NCBI GenBank assembly: GCA_034435635.1
Contig: DAOTWY010000114.1
Coordinates: 35,013-99,012, forward strand
Source of the DNA: DAOTWY01 sp003696565
GTDB lineage: Bacteria; Chloroflexota; Anaerolineae; Aggregatilineales; Phototrophicaceae
Direction of reading: 5' to 3'
DNA: 64,000 nucleotides
This document shows positions 40,635-48,784 of this stretch, in pieces. Every line of letters begins with the position of its first letter. Position 1 is the first letter of the stretch. The position numbers were made by a program, and so were the translations under genes. The notes under the pieces were generated by a model, which made no database searches, was not told where the DNA came from, and worked only from the letters and a program-made list of their open reading frames with translations.

Positions 40635-41686
40635 GATGCCTCTTGCATAAGTTGCTCGATGATTTCGCTGCTGCTTTCAATGCCGGTTACGACATCAGTA
40701 AAAGTGGCATCTGGTCGGATAATGAAATGAGGGGTGGAGGGTGGGTTGCTAATTGTCCGTCCAAATTCGTCTACCAATGCTCGTAGCATATCCGGTGGCA
40801 TGACAGCGAATGTCCAATCGAATCCTTGTGTCGCGGCGTAATCAGCAAGGTCTTCATCAGATAGGTTGGTTTCTACACTGAGGGCAATAAACACAATATC
40901 CTCCATTCCATCTGCTTCAAGCTGCTCAATGGCATCGCGGACGTTTCGCAGTTGTGAACGGCAATTTGTACACCAGGTTGCCATGGGTTCAACGAACACA
41001 GTTTGCCCATAAAAATCTGCCAGGGTAAATGTTTCTCCTGTAACGGCGTTTGTCAATTCAATTAACTGCCAATCTGCCCACTCTACATTATCGGGGATCA
41101 TGATGTCATCCTCATGAGTTGGGGGAAGTGTTGGGGCACTTTCTTCAATTGCGGTTAAAATTTGTTCTATAATCTCATCAGATGTTTCAATACCTGTTTC
41201 AACATCGGTATATGTGCCGTCTTTGCGGATGATAAAGTGTGGTGTGGATGGCGGATTAGTGATTGTCCGTCCAAATTCATCTACCAAGGCGCGAAGTAAG
41301 TCTTCGCTCATCACTGCGAATGTCCAATCAAACTCATGTTCTTGTGTATAATCAGCAAGGTCTTCATCAGATAGGTTGGTTTCTACACTGAGCGCAATAA
41401 ACACCACATCATCAATCTCTTGCTCAGTTAATTGTTCAATGGCTTCTCGTACATTTCGTAATTGAGCGCGGCAATTTGTACACCAGGTTGCCATAGGTTC
41501 AACGAACACAGTTTGCCCATAAAAATCACCCAATGTGAATGTTTCCCCTGTATTAGCATCCACCAATTCCATTTGTTGCCAATCAGGACGTTCAATATCA
41601 TCTTCTAGTACAACATCATCGTCTTGGGCAAAGACTACCCCTACGAAACATAACAATATTGCTATCAGTCCCGTTAATTGTCGCAT
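40631..41686 (-). CDS. Exported protein with two tandem TlpA-like thioredoxin domains
   Basis: This 351-residue protein has a signal peptide (AILLCFVGVVFAQ) and two nearly identical redoxin domains of about 150 residues each. Each has FTLxDFYGQTVFVEPMATWC, the active site WCTNCR, FIALSVETNLSDEDLADY and FGRTIxNPPSTPHFIIR with the cis-Pro. The copies are alike at DNA level over long stretches, showing recent or conserved internal duplication. With CcdA overlapping it by ATGA, it probably receives electrons and reduces extracytoplasmic disulfides. The ATG at 41686 has AGGAG eight bases upstream; one at 41692 is closer to it. Confidence 0.9.
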   Translation of the reverse strand: MRQLTGLIAILLCFVGVVFAQDDDVVLEDDIERPDWQQMELVDANTGETFTLGDFYGQTVFVEPMATWCTNCRAQLRNVREAIEQLTEQEIDDVVFIALSVETNLSDEDLADYTQEHEFDWTFAVMSEDLLRALVDEFGRTITNPPSTPHFIIRKDGTYTDVETGIETSDEIIEQILTAIEESAPTLPPTHEDDIMIPDNVEWADWQLIELTNAVTGETFTLADFYGQTVFVEPMATWCTNCRSQLRNVRDAIEQLEADGMEDIVFIALSVETNLSDEDLADYAATQGFDWTFAVMPPDMLRALVDEFGRTISNPPSTPHFIIRPDATFTDVVTGIESSSEIIEQLMQEAS

Positions 41687-41774
41687 GTGCATTTCTCCTT
41701 TTGCTTAACTGTTTACTTTGATACAATCTCGAACCTGATTCTTACATTGCTTCCTTATGAAAAGCTTACATACT

Positions 41775-41821
41775 TAGGGCTTTCTCATTATCATTGTAGG
41801 AAATTAAGCCCCTATATTTTT
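41775..41821 (+). promoter_or_regulatory. Terminator-like hairpin in the leader of the CoA-transferase B gene
   Basis: TTAGGGCTT pairs with AAGCCCCTA (one bulge) across a 22-nt loop and is followed by TATTTTTAAT, ending 17 bp before the ATG. A promoter-like TACAAT lies near 41723. It could act as a leader attenuator, but no ligand-binding fold is recognised. Confidence 0.3.
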
Positions 41822-41837
41822 AATCTGTGTGGTGAAA

Positions 41838-42638
41838 ATGGACTTTACGATAGATGAACTTATCTCAGTGTGTATCTCAAGGCAGGTAAAAGATGGGGAA
41901 GTGCTGGCGCAGGGGATTAATACGCCACTGGTCATGGCGGGTTATATCCTGGCGAAATGCACTCATGCGCCAAATGTACATTTTGCATCTGCCATTGGGC
42001 AAGGGGTTTGCCAGGATTGGGCACCGCTTAGTATTGTCAACATTGAAGATTTATGGCTTGGTAAGGCGTTGATGCATGTAGGATTTGCGACGGCAGCGGC
42101 GGACTTACTCCCTAAATACAATCCAAAAGAATTTTTCCGCCCGGCACAAGTGGACGCGCTTGGTAATTTTAATAATATTGCTTTTGGCAAGGATTACGCC
42201 GCGCCTCGGATGCGTTTACCTGGTACAGGTGGAATCCCGGATGTAACAGTTTATTCCGATCACATTTATTTATATGTGCCACGTCATTCCCGTGTTACGT
42301 TTGTTCCCCAGGTAGATTTTATCAGTGGGATGGGGCATGTTCCACATCGTAAGCGTGGGCGTGGTGCCAACTATTGCATTACGGATTTAGGACAGTTTGA
42401 TTGGAAAAATGGGCGGATGCGTCTGATTTCATATCACCCTGGTGTGACAGTTGACCGCATCCGCGCTAAAACCGGCTTTGAGCTAGAGATTGCCCCTGAT
42501 CTGCATGAAACACCACCGCCCACGCCGGAGGAAATCCGTTTATTGCGTGAAGAAATTGACCCGCTTGGTGTGCGCAAGTTAGAGATACTCAGCGGCACAG
42601 CTCGTAAAAACTTGCTGCGGGAGATTATCAACGGGTGA
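41838..42638 (+). CDS. CoA-transferase family I subunit B-like protein (GctB/IpdB-like)
   Basis: This 266-residue protein matches the beta subunit of glutaconate-type CoA transferases and of the IpdAB ring-opening hydrolases: FTIDELISVCISRQVKDGEVLAQGINTPLVMAGY, RPAQVDALGNFNNIAFG, RLPGTGGIPDVTVYSDH and EEIDPLGVRKLE. At the place where GctB carries its catalytic Glu (VESG), this sequence reads ASAIG, so the Glu seems absent, as reported for IpdB-type proteins. The alpha-like subunit is encoded 5 kb downstream instead of next door. Start ATG 41838 is uncertain; GTG codons at 41829 and 41832 are in frame. Confidence 0.85.
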   Translation: MDFTIDELISVCISRQVKDGEVLAQGINTPLVMAGYILAKCTHAPNVHFASAIGQGVCQDWAPLSIVNIEDLWLGKALMHVGFATAAADLLPKYNPKEFFRPAQVDALGNFNNIAFGKDYAAPRMRLPGTGGIPDVTVYSDHIYLYVPRHSRVTFVPQVDFISGMGHVPHRKRGRGANYCITDLGQFDWKNGRMRLISYHPGVTVDRIRAKTGFELEIAPDLHETPPPTPEEIRLLREEIDPLGVRKLEILSGTARKNLLREIING

Positions 42639-42644
42639 TGTGTA

Positions 42645-44453
42645 TTACTCCATTCGCCAATCACGTATTGTCATAAAACGATCTGATGATGTGCCAATAA
42701 AACCAATTTGTATACCCGTCACATCAGGATTTACAGCATATGTAAAAAGCGGAATATACAAAGGTAAAGCGACGGCGCGTTCAATAAATGCCCGTTGAAA
42801 ATTGTTATAATGAATAGCGCGGTTGGTGCCGTTGACATCTTGGCGGGCTAGCTCTAATGCTTGGCTGATGGCGGTATCATTTGCACCGCCATAATTTTGA
42901 CCATTGGGGTATTGCCCTTGATGCCAAAAAGCATAGACATCTGGGTCTGCATTACCTTCTTGAGAAAGCTCGACTAAGACAGTATCGAAATCACCACTTG
43001 TTAAACGTGTGTAATAGGTTTCCGCATCGACAACATCAACAGTGATGTTCATTTGAAATGTTGTATCTGGCAGCGTGCTGAGTTGATTCCACTGTGCAGC
43101 GATTTCTTGTGCCACGCCGACTAATGCAGGGTCATCCCGTGTGAGGATAGCAAATGTAAATGATACGAGTTCTGTGGCATCTGTTTCGTTCTGCCGTTGA
43201 TTGGCGCGGGCGATGCGCTCACTGGCGGTTTGTAATTCCGTGGCAGCACGGAAAGGATCATAGACCCAATAGGCGTTGATGTCATCGCCATAGCTGTATG
43301 CCCAGGAAAGTGGGAGCAGGGGACTGTTTGCAACAACGGCTACATTGCCACCGGCTTGTGGATCAAAGAAGTTGCGCTCGATGATGGAGTCACGGTTTAA
43401 ACCAAGGGCTAATGCTTGTCTTACCCGTGCTTCTTTGAAATAGCTGACATTGGCACGATCCCAGTTAAATACTAAAAATCCGATCGTTGGCTCATAACCA
43501 GTGTATGGGATTAAGCGAGTTTGTCCCATGAGTGCAGGGCGTTCATAGCGATTATTGCTGGCATAAGCATCCAATTCACCGGCACTGATCGCTGTTAATA
43601 TTGCGTCAAATGTGTCATAGATACGGAAACTAATACGTTCTAATGCGTAGCCCGTTTGTCCTTCTGGTCTTAGGCGGAAGTTCGGGGCAACGCGCAGATC
43701 AACTTGTTTGATGGTGCCATCATCTATGTGTAATCCTTCTAATTGATAGGCACCTGTTCCAATGGGATCAAGGTTGAAAGGATGGTTTGCGAGTTGTGCA
43801 GCCGTTGTGCCTTCTAGCGCATGGTAGGGCAAAATGCCAATCCGTAGTGCATCCGGGAAACTAGCAAGTGGTTGTGCTAGCCGAAAGCGAATTAGATAAG
43901 GGTCAATTGCCTGTACTTCGACAGTTCGCCAGAATGTATTGAGCTGGTCTGAACCTGGGAAATCAGGTGATTGCAACAAATCAATGGTATAAACCACATC
44001 CTGTGCAGTGAACGGCACACCATCATGCCATAATACATCATCACGCAATTGAACGACATACTCTAGCCCATCGAAGGAGACAAGCCAGTTTTTTGCAAGT
44101 GCTGGCTCAATTTCGCCAAAGGCGTTAACCCGCGTCAGCCCTTCAAAGATCAATGCTGTGATGTCTGCATCAACAGGATTCAGATCAGCAAATAAAGGAT
44201 TCAACCGCTTCACTTCCCCTGCTAACCCTTCACGATAAGTAATAACCGTGGGGGGGGATTGTTGAATCAACTGTGGTGTCGATGTTGGGGATGTGGTGGG
44301 TTCGGATGTGGTTTCTGGTTGTTGTGCAATTGGTGGCGTTGTTGGCTGTAAGGATGGGGACTCCGTCCCAGAAAAGCGTAACACAATCGCTACACCAAAC
44401 AGAATGATGGAAACGAGCAAGGCGATAATTTGCCAGCGATACGTTTTCAGCAT
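42645..44453 (-). CDS. Family 5 extracellular solute-binding protein (oligopeptide-type)
   Basis: This 602-residue protein has an N-terminal membrane anchor (about 7-28) and a Thr/Pro/Gln-rich stalk (about 30-70). The SBP_bac_5 domain follows, with REGLAGEVKRLNPLFADLNPVD, LIFEGLTRVNAFGEIEPALAKNW, LRDDVLWHDGVPFTAQDVVYTIDLL and the C-terminal 'NYGGANDTAISQALELARQ'. Such receptors deliver peptides, nickel or other ligands to Dpp/Opp permeases. No permease or ATPase is adjacent, so it is an orphan receptor. It lies downstream of secG on the same strand. Confidence 0.9.
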   Translation of the reverse strand: MLKTYRWQIIALLVSIILFGVAIVLRFSGTESPSLQPTTPPIAQQPETTSEPTTSPTSTPQLIQQSPPTVITYREGLAGEVKRLNPLFADLNPVDADITALIFEGLTRVNAFGEIEPALAKNWLVSFDGLEYVVQLRDDVLWHDGVPFTAQDVVYTIDLLQSPDFPGSDQLNTFWRTVEVQAIDPYLIRFRLAQPLASFPDALRIGILPYHALEGTTAAQLANHPFNLDPIGTGAYQLEGLHIDDGTIKQVDLRVAPNFRLRPEGQTGYALERISFRIYDTFDAILTAISAGELDAYASNNRYERPALMGQTRLIPYTGYEPTIGFLVFNWDRANVSYFKEARVRQALALGLNRDSIIERNFFDPQAGGNVAVVANSPLLPLSWAYSYGDDINAYWVYDPFRAATELQTASERIARANQRQNETDATELVSFTFAILTRDDPALVGVAQEIAAQWNQLSTLPDTTFQMNITVDVVDAETYYTRLTSGDFDTVLVELSQEGNADPDVYAFWHQGQYPNGQNYGGANDTAISQALELARQDVNGTNRAIHYNNFQRAFIERAVALPLYIPLFTYAVNPDVTGIQIGFIGTSSDRFMTIRDWRME

Positions 44454-44475
44454 AGTTAACCTCTAGTGGGGTTTT

Positions 44476-44506
44476 GTGGGCGGGAAGATGTTTGATCCCT
44501 GCCCAC
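44476..44506. terminator. Hairpin between secG and the binding-protein gene
   Basis: GTGGGC GGGA / TCCC (T) GCCCAC stem, 10-nt loop, directly after the secG stop. No U-tract on the minus strand; partial terminator at best. Confidence 0.35.
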
Positions 44507-44515
44507 TATTGTCAA

Positions 44516-44740
44516 CTAATTGTAGATAACAGAGAGGATGCAAATAATGATGAATGTGATGGACAACCCAACAGTAAATTGAAAGAGGGTTTTTTCCAAT
44601 CCACGTCGGGTACGAGCAATCCCACCGCCGACATCACCACCGAGTAATCCCCCCAAGCTGCCACCTTTAACTTGCAACATAATTAACACAACAAGGATGA
44701 CAGACATTACAATCGACGCAATTTGAAAGGCGACACCCAT
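44516..44740 (-). CDS. secG: Preprotein translocase subunit SecG
   Basis: This 74-residue SecG subunit of the SecYEG channel, which assists protein export, has two membrane helices (about 3-24 and 50-72). The conserved inner loop is QVKGGSLGGLLGGDVGGG and is followed by TRRGLEKTLFQFTV. Length and topology are canonical. A hairpin with an 8-bp stem (44758-44783) lies between it and the upstream S41 protease gene, and its 3' arm abuts the GGAG ribosome binding site. Confidence 0.94.
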   Translation of the reverse strand: MGVAFQIASIVMSVILVVLIMLQVKGGSLGGLLGGDVGGGIARTRRGLEKTLFQFTVGLSITFIIICILSVIYN

Positions 44741-44757
44741 GCCTTATTTCTCCTAAC

Positions 44758-44783
44758 ACTGCTTTGATTAAAGTGAAAGCAGT
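44758..44783 (-). terminator. Hairpin between S41 protease and secG
   Basis: ACTGCTTT/AAAGCAGT stem with a 10-nt loop in the 83-bp gap. It may end the protease transcript or occlude the secG ribosome binding site, which starts 2-3 nt after the stem. Confidence 0.4.
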
Positions 44784-44823
44784 ATATCACGTCCGCTAGT
44801 GATTGCAAATAGCGGTTGATATC

Positions 44824-46032
44824 CTAATCAATGGCGGCTTCTGTTTGAGATAAAAATTCAACGGCTGCTTGTAGCTGAATATCACCATCTCTTTGATAAT
44901 CAAAATCTTCTGGAATCGGGACGCGAATATCTGGTACAACACCCTTACCATCAATTGAATTGCGATTCGGTGTTAGCCAGCGTGCTACTGTGATACGTAA
45001 TCCGCCTCCATTAGATAATCCGAGGACTGTTTGGACAGACCCTTTACCAAAGGTGACATCCCCAATGATGGTTGCAACACCGGTATCCTGTAATGCCCCG
45101 GCAATCAATTCAGACGCGCTAGCACTACCTTGGTTAACAAGCACGACGATGGGCACCTCAATTCCGGCATAGCTGCCATCTGCCGAAAAAGTGATCTCAC
45201 TGCCATCACTAAAACGCTCATATAAAATAGGTCCTTCTTCAATAAAGGCACTGCCGATTTCAATAGCACTAGTTAATAGTCCACCAGGGTTGCCACGTAG
45301 ATCAAAAATCAACCCATTAAGGTTGTTTACATCAAGGATATTTAATGCTTCATCCAATTGTGCCCGTGAGCGTTCACTGAAGTCATACATGCTGATATAA
45401 CCAATGTCATCCTCTAAAACTTCATATTCTACGTTGGGAATCTCAAAGCGATCCCGCGTGATAGAGAGTTCTATTAAATCATCCCCCCGCCGGAATGTAA
45501 TGTTAACGACTGTGCCAGCCGGTCCACGTACATTTGTGACGAGTTGAGTTTGATCCCAGTCTTCTACTGATTCTCCGTTAACGGCAACAAAAACATCACC
45601 TGGCTGTACGCCGGCGGCTTCTGCAGGGGTGTTGGGTAGCACATCGACGATATACATTTCACCAGTTTCGTCATCTGTTGTGATGGTTGCGCCAATGCCT
45701 TCCATATCACCGGACATGCTAATGTTGAAATCTTGGTAGATTTCGGGCGGCATATATGCGCTGAATTGATCGTCCAGGGCTTCTACCATACCTGTGATGG
45801 CACCATCGACTAGGACATCAATTGCCACATCTTCAATATATTGATCTTGAATAGTGTTATAGGCTTCTTGCAGTGGTTGAAATTCTGGTGGCAAGGTTAC
45901 ATTGGTTTGCGCTTGGATGTTAGTGATCTGGTTGCCTAGCACAAAGCCAATAATAAAGACCAGCGCGACAATGATGCCAAGTTGTGCTGGGGTAACGTTA
46001 GCTGTTTGACGTTGTTTATTTTGTGGATACAT
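44824..46032 (-). CDS. S41-family C-terminal processing peptidase (copy 2)
   Basis: This 402-residue membrane-anchored serine protease is of the CtpA/Prc type. It has an N-terminal helix (about 17-38), a PDZ domain (GDMEGIGATI, VLPNTPAEAAGVQPGDVFVAVNG) and the S41 core with LIFDLRGNPGGLL. The catalytic Ser is in NQGSASASELIAGAL and the Lys in VTFGKGSVQT. It trims C-termini of exported proteins or regulates wall hydrolases. It follows its paralogue by 1 bp. The strong similarity of the two, including YNTIQDQYIEDVAIDVLVDGAI in this copy, points to tandem duplication. Confidence 0.95.
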   Translation of the reverse strand: MYPQNKQRQTANVTPAQLGIIVALVFIIGFVLGNQITNIQAQTNVTLPPEFQPLQEAYNTIQDQYIEDVAIDVLVDGAITGMVEALDDQFSAYMPPEIYQDFNISMSGDMEGIGATITTDDETGEMYIVDVLPNTPAEAAGVQPGDVFVAVNGESVEDWDQTQLVTNVRGPAGTVVNITFRRGDDLIELSITRDRFEIPNVEYEVLEDDIGYISMYDFSERSRAQLDEALNILDVNNLNGLIFDLRGNPGGLLTSAIEIGSAFIEEGPILYERFSDGSEITFSADGSYAGIEVPIVVLVNQGSASASELIAGALQDTGVATIIGDVTFGKGSVQTVLGLSNGGGLRITVARWLTPNRNSIDGKGVVPDIRVPIPEDFDYQRDGDIQLQAAVEFLSQTEAAID

Positions 46033-46033
46033 G

Positions 46034-47293
46034 TTATTCCATCTCGACTGTTTCTTGCATTAAATATTCTAGAGCGGCTTTTAGTTGAATATCACCGTAT
46101 TGCTCAATATCGTAATTATCCGGTAATGTGACAAGAATATCGGGGGTGATCCCTTGTTCAGAAATCCAATTGCCATTAGGTGTGAGCCAACGTGCAATTG
46201 TCAGACGAATACCGCCGCCGTTGATTAACTGACTTTGCGTTTGTACTGTCCCTTTGCCAAAAGTTGTATTGCCAATTAGCGTGACGACACCGTTATCTTG
46301 CCAGGCACCTGCCACTAACTCAGACGCGCTCGCACTAAATTCATCTACCAGTACGACAATGGGTATATCAACATTCAGTGGCGTAACATCTGACATATAA
46401 AGTGTTTCGTTGCCATTCTGATCCACTTGGAATACTTGCTGATCTCTGATGATGAATTCTTCTGTTGTACCATCGCCAAAATCTTCAATGAGCAAGGTTC
46501 CTTCTTCTAGGAATAAACCGCCGATTTGTACGGCTGCACTGAGATACCCACCTGGGTTGCCGCGTAGATCAAAAATTAAGCCGTTTAGCGTATCAATATG
46601 AATAGCTGCTAGTGCCTCATCAACTTGTTGGCGAGATAATGAGGAGAACTGTGCCATACTGATATATCCAATATCTCCCTCTAAAATTTCATATTCTACA
46701 TTGGGGATTTCAATACGTGCCCGTTCCACGACAAAATCAATGAGTTCTTGCCCGCGCCGCATGGTGATATTTACGGTTGTTCCGGCGCGTCCACGTACAC
46801 GCGCAGCAAGCTCAAGATAGGTCAGCCCATAGACATTTTCGCCATTGACGATGACAAACACATCACCAGGTTGTAAGCCAGCGGCTTCTGCTGGGGTGCC
46901 TTCTAGCACATTGACAATTTCGATCTCGTTACCGTCTTCTGTTTCCGTAATGACGACACCAATACCTTCGATCTCACCGGAAAGATCGTTGTTTACGAAC
47001 GGAAAAAATTCGGGATCAACATAATTGCTGTAAGGATCATCCAAAGCTTCTACCATACCCCGAATGGCACCATCAACTAGGACATCAATTTCCACATCAC
47101 TAACATATTGTGAATCGATCATATTATAAGCCTGGAAAAGTGGCTCGAAAGCAGCTTGGGCTTCTGGCGGTAGGGTAATTTGTGCTTGTTCTTGTGCTTG
47201 GCTCATGCTTAGTTGAGTGCCAAAAAGCATGCCTGCCAAAAAAATATTGACTGCCATGACCCCTAATATGATATTCCTTTTCAACTGTTTCAT
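46034..47293 (-). CDS. S41-family C-terminal processing peptidase (copy 1)
   Basis: This 419-residue paralogue of the next gene has the same order: signal anchor (about 8-28), helical N-domain (YNMIDSQYVSDVEIDVLVDG), PDZ (VLEGTPAEAAGLQPGDVFVIVNG) and S41 core. The catalytic Ser is in DEFSASASELVAGAW and the Lys in TTFGKGTVQT. It has a longer insertion (about 255-290, rich in acidic and Gln/Asn residues) before the catalytic block than copy 2 does. It is the first gene of the pair, with GGAG upstream and a palindrome over its probable promoter. Confidence 0.95.
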   Translation of the reverse strand: MKQLKRNIILGVMAVNIFLAGMLFGTQLSMSQAQEQAQITLPPEAQAAFEPLFQAYNMIDSQYVSDVEIDVLVDGAIRGMVEALDDPYSNYVDPEFFPFVNNDLSGEIEGIGVVITETEDGNEIEIVNVLEGTPAEAAGLQPGDVFVIVNGENVYGLTYLELAARVRGRAGTTVNITMRRGQELIDFVVERARIEIPNVEYEILEGDIGYISMAQFSSLSRQQVDEALAAIHIDTLNGLIFDLRGNPGGYLSAAVQIGGLFLEEGTLLIEDFGDGTTEEFIIRDQQVFQVDQNGNETLYMSDVTPLNVDIPIVVLVDEFSASASELVAGAWQDNGVVTLIGNTTFGKGTVQTQSQLINGGGIRLTIARWLTPNGNWISEQGITPDILVTLPDNYDIEQYGDIQLKAALEYLMQETVEME

Positions 47294-47320
47294 CGAATGT
47301 TGACTCCATCCATCAATTTT

Positions 47321-47355
47321 CTATCTCATGGTAGCATGAGATAGCATCACGTCAA
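47321..47355 (-). promoter_or_regulatory. Promoter with overlapping perfect palindrome upstream of the S41 pair
   Basis: CTATCTCATG (47321-47330), GTAG, CATGAGATAG (47335-47344) is a perfect 10-bp inverted repeat. Minus-strand TTGACG (47355-47350), 16-bp spacer and TACCAT (47333-47328) place the -10 at the centre of the palindrome, where a repressor could bind. Alternatively it is a hairpin of unknown role. Confidence 0.4.
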
Positions 47356-47433
47356 ATAGGAAAGCCATGAGTTTGCAGCTTTATTGTATTTTATATAGAA
47401 TATATGTTCTGTTGACTAATCTGAGGTGCCCTA

Positions 47434-47793
47434 ATGCTAACAAAGCAAGATTTACGCGCTTATTGCAATACATTTATGGAAGCAGAGGAAACATTTCCAT
47501 TTGGTGAAAACGTATTGGTTTTTAAGGTTGTGGGTAAAATGTTTGCCCTTATTCCGTTAGATGACGAACCGGCATCAATTAGTTTGAAGTGTGACCCGCA
47601 ATTGGCAATGGTTCTACGGCAAACATATCCTGCGGTGTCACCTGGATATCATCTTAATAAGCGGCACTGGAACACCGTTGTATCTGATGGCACAATTCCT
47701 GATGATGAAATTTATGAGATGATAGACAACTCTTATCATCTGGTGGTGAAAGGGTTGCCCAAAAAAGATCGGGAGCGATTGTTAAACGAATGA
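47434..47793 (+). CDS. MmcQ/YjbR-family protein
   Basis: This 119-residue YjbR/CyaY-like fold protein of unclear role has been proposed to bind DNA. Family features: MLTKQDLRAYCNTFMEAEETFPFG, FKVVGKMFALI, SLKCDPQLAMVLRQTYPAVSPGYHLNKRHWNTV and IYEMIDNSYHLVVKGLPKKDRERL. Shine-Dalgarno GAGGTG lies seven bases ahead of the ATG. It overlaps the following CoA-transferase-like gene by ATGA, so the two are co-translated, although no functional link is known. Confidence 0.9.
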   Translation: MLTKQDLRAYCNTFMEAEETFPFGENVLVFKVVGKMFALIPLDDEPASISLKCDPQLAMVLRQTYPAVSPGYHLNKRHWNTVVSDGTIPDDEIYEMIDNSYHLVVKGLPKKDRERLLNE

Positions 47794-48575
47794 TGATGAT
47801 GACATTAGCAGAAGCGGCTGCATTGATCCCAAATGGGGCGACGATAGCCTTGGGCGGCGTGACGATCTATCGTCGTCCGGTGGCGTTTGCGCTGGCATTG
47901 ATCCGGCAAAAGCGGCATAGTTTAACATTAGTTAATTTCACCGCTGGATACGAATCGGATTTACTAGTAGGGGCTGAGTGTGTATCCACCGTGCGGAGTG
48001 TTTATTTTGGTTTAGAGTCTTTTGGGCTTGCGCCAATGTTTACACAACGGGCTAGTGAACTAACCATTTTGGAAGAAACTGAAGCTAGCATTGTGATGGG
48101 GTTGCGGGCGCAAATGGCTGGTGTTGGGTTTATGCCATCTACTGCCTGGATTGGCACTGATCTGCCGCGGTTACGCCCGGATGTCAAACAAGTGATTGAT
48201 CCCTATACTGGTGAAACGTTGATGGCGTTTCCTGCAATTCAGATTGATTATGCTATTTTACATGGCTTAGAGGCAGATACACATGGCAATGTGACTCTGA
48301 ATAACAATCTTGGGATTGATTTGGAATTAATTTATGCTGCCGAGCATGTCATTGTGACAGTAGAGAAATTGGTTGATCAGGTGTGTAAATCAACTGATCA
48401 TGTGGTGATTCCTGCGCCTGGTGTGGATGTTATTGTTCATGCACCAAATGGTGCCTATCCGACATCGTGTTATCCTCTTTATCCCATCGGCGGGGAAGCA
48501 TTGATGCAGTATGTTGATGCGTGCAATGCCGGTGAGTTTGAATCATATCTGGCTGAACAATTGGCTGTGTGTTAA
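47790..48575 (+). CDS. CoA-transferase family I subunit A-like protein (GctA/IpdA-like)
   Basis: This 261-residue protein matches the alpha subunit of glutaconate-type CoA transferases and IpdA: IPNGATIALGGVTIYRRPVAFALALI, LVNFTAGYESDLLVGAECVSTVRSVYFGLESFGLAPMF, and LEETEASIVMGLRAQMAGVGFMPS. The Glu-rich loop in that last block corresponds to the region where IpdA has its functional Glu. The partner beta-like gene is 5 kb upstream on the same strand, separated by opposite-strand genes. Four successive ATG codons form the start; the first overlaps the YjbR stop. It is followed by the TPP riboswitch. Confidence 0.85.
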   Translation: MMMMTLAEAAALIPNGATIALGGVTIYRRPVAFALALIRQKRHSLTLVNFTAGYESDLLVGAECVSTVRSVYFGLESFGLAPMFTQRASELTILEETEASIVMGLRAQMAGVGFMPSTAWIGTDLPRLRPDVKQVIDPYTGETLMAFPAIQIDYAILHGLEADTHGNVTLNNNLGIDLELIYAAEHVIVTVEKLVDQVCKSTDHVVIPAPGVDVIVHAPNGAYPTSCYPLYPIGGEALMQYVDACNAGEFESYLAEQLAVC

Positions 48576-48587
48576 AATAGTGAAAAC

Positions 48588-48684
48588 ATATCAGGGGAGT
48601 CCGCGCAAGTGGGCTGAGAGGGTGCGTAGGAACTGCCGCACCGACCCTTAACCTGATCCGGGTCATGCCGGCGTAGGGAGATAG
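48588..48684 (+). promoter_or_regulatory. TPP riboswitch (THI element)
   Basis: Clear aptamer upstream of thiB. Conserved elements are GGGCTGAGAGGGTGCG, ACCCTTAACCTGATCCGGGT and ATGCCGGCGTAGGGAGATA. A short P1 helix TATC (48589-48592) with GATA (48680-48683) closes it. CGTAGGG (48672-48678) is exactly complementary to CCCTACG (48708-48714) in the 5' arm and loop of the following terminator, giving an antiterminator. Thiamine pyrophosphate binding would free the terminator and switch off thiBPQ. Confidence 0.95.
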
Positions 48685-48704
48685 TCCATATTATCTATCA
48701 CTAT

Positions 48705-48731
48705 CACCCCTACGACTCCAGGGGTGTTTTT
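48705..48731 (+). terminator. Riboswitch-controlled intrinsic terminator
   Basis: CACCCCT / AGGGGTG stem, 8-nt loop, then TTTTT, 54 bp before the thiB ATG. Its 5' arm overlaps the segment complementary to the aptamer's CGTAGGG, consistent with transcriptional control. Confidence 0.85.
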
Positions 48732-48784
48732 GTTGATCCCCTGAATCAGGTTGTTTTGTCCGCAACTTGAAGGAGTCGAGTCTA

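Noticed and set aside
40680..41580. Repeated DNA blocks that could suggest a repeat array
   Set aside because: They are the two TlpA domain copies of a single gene, not spaced short repeats.
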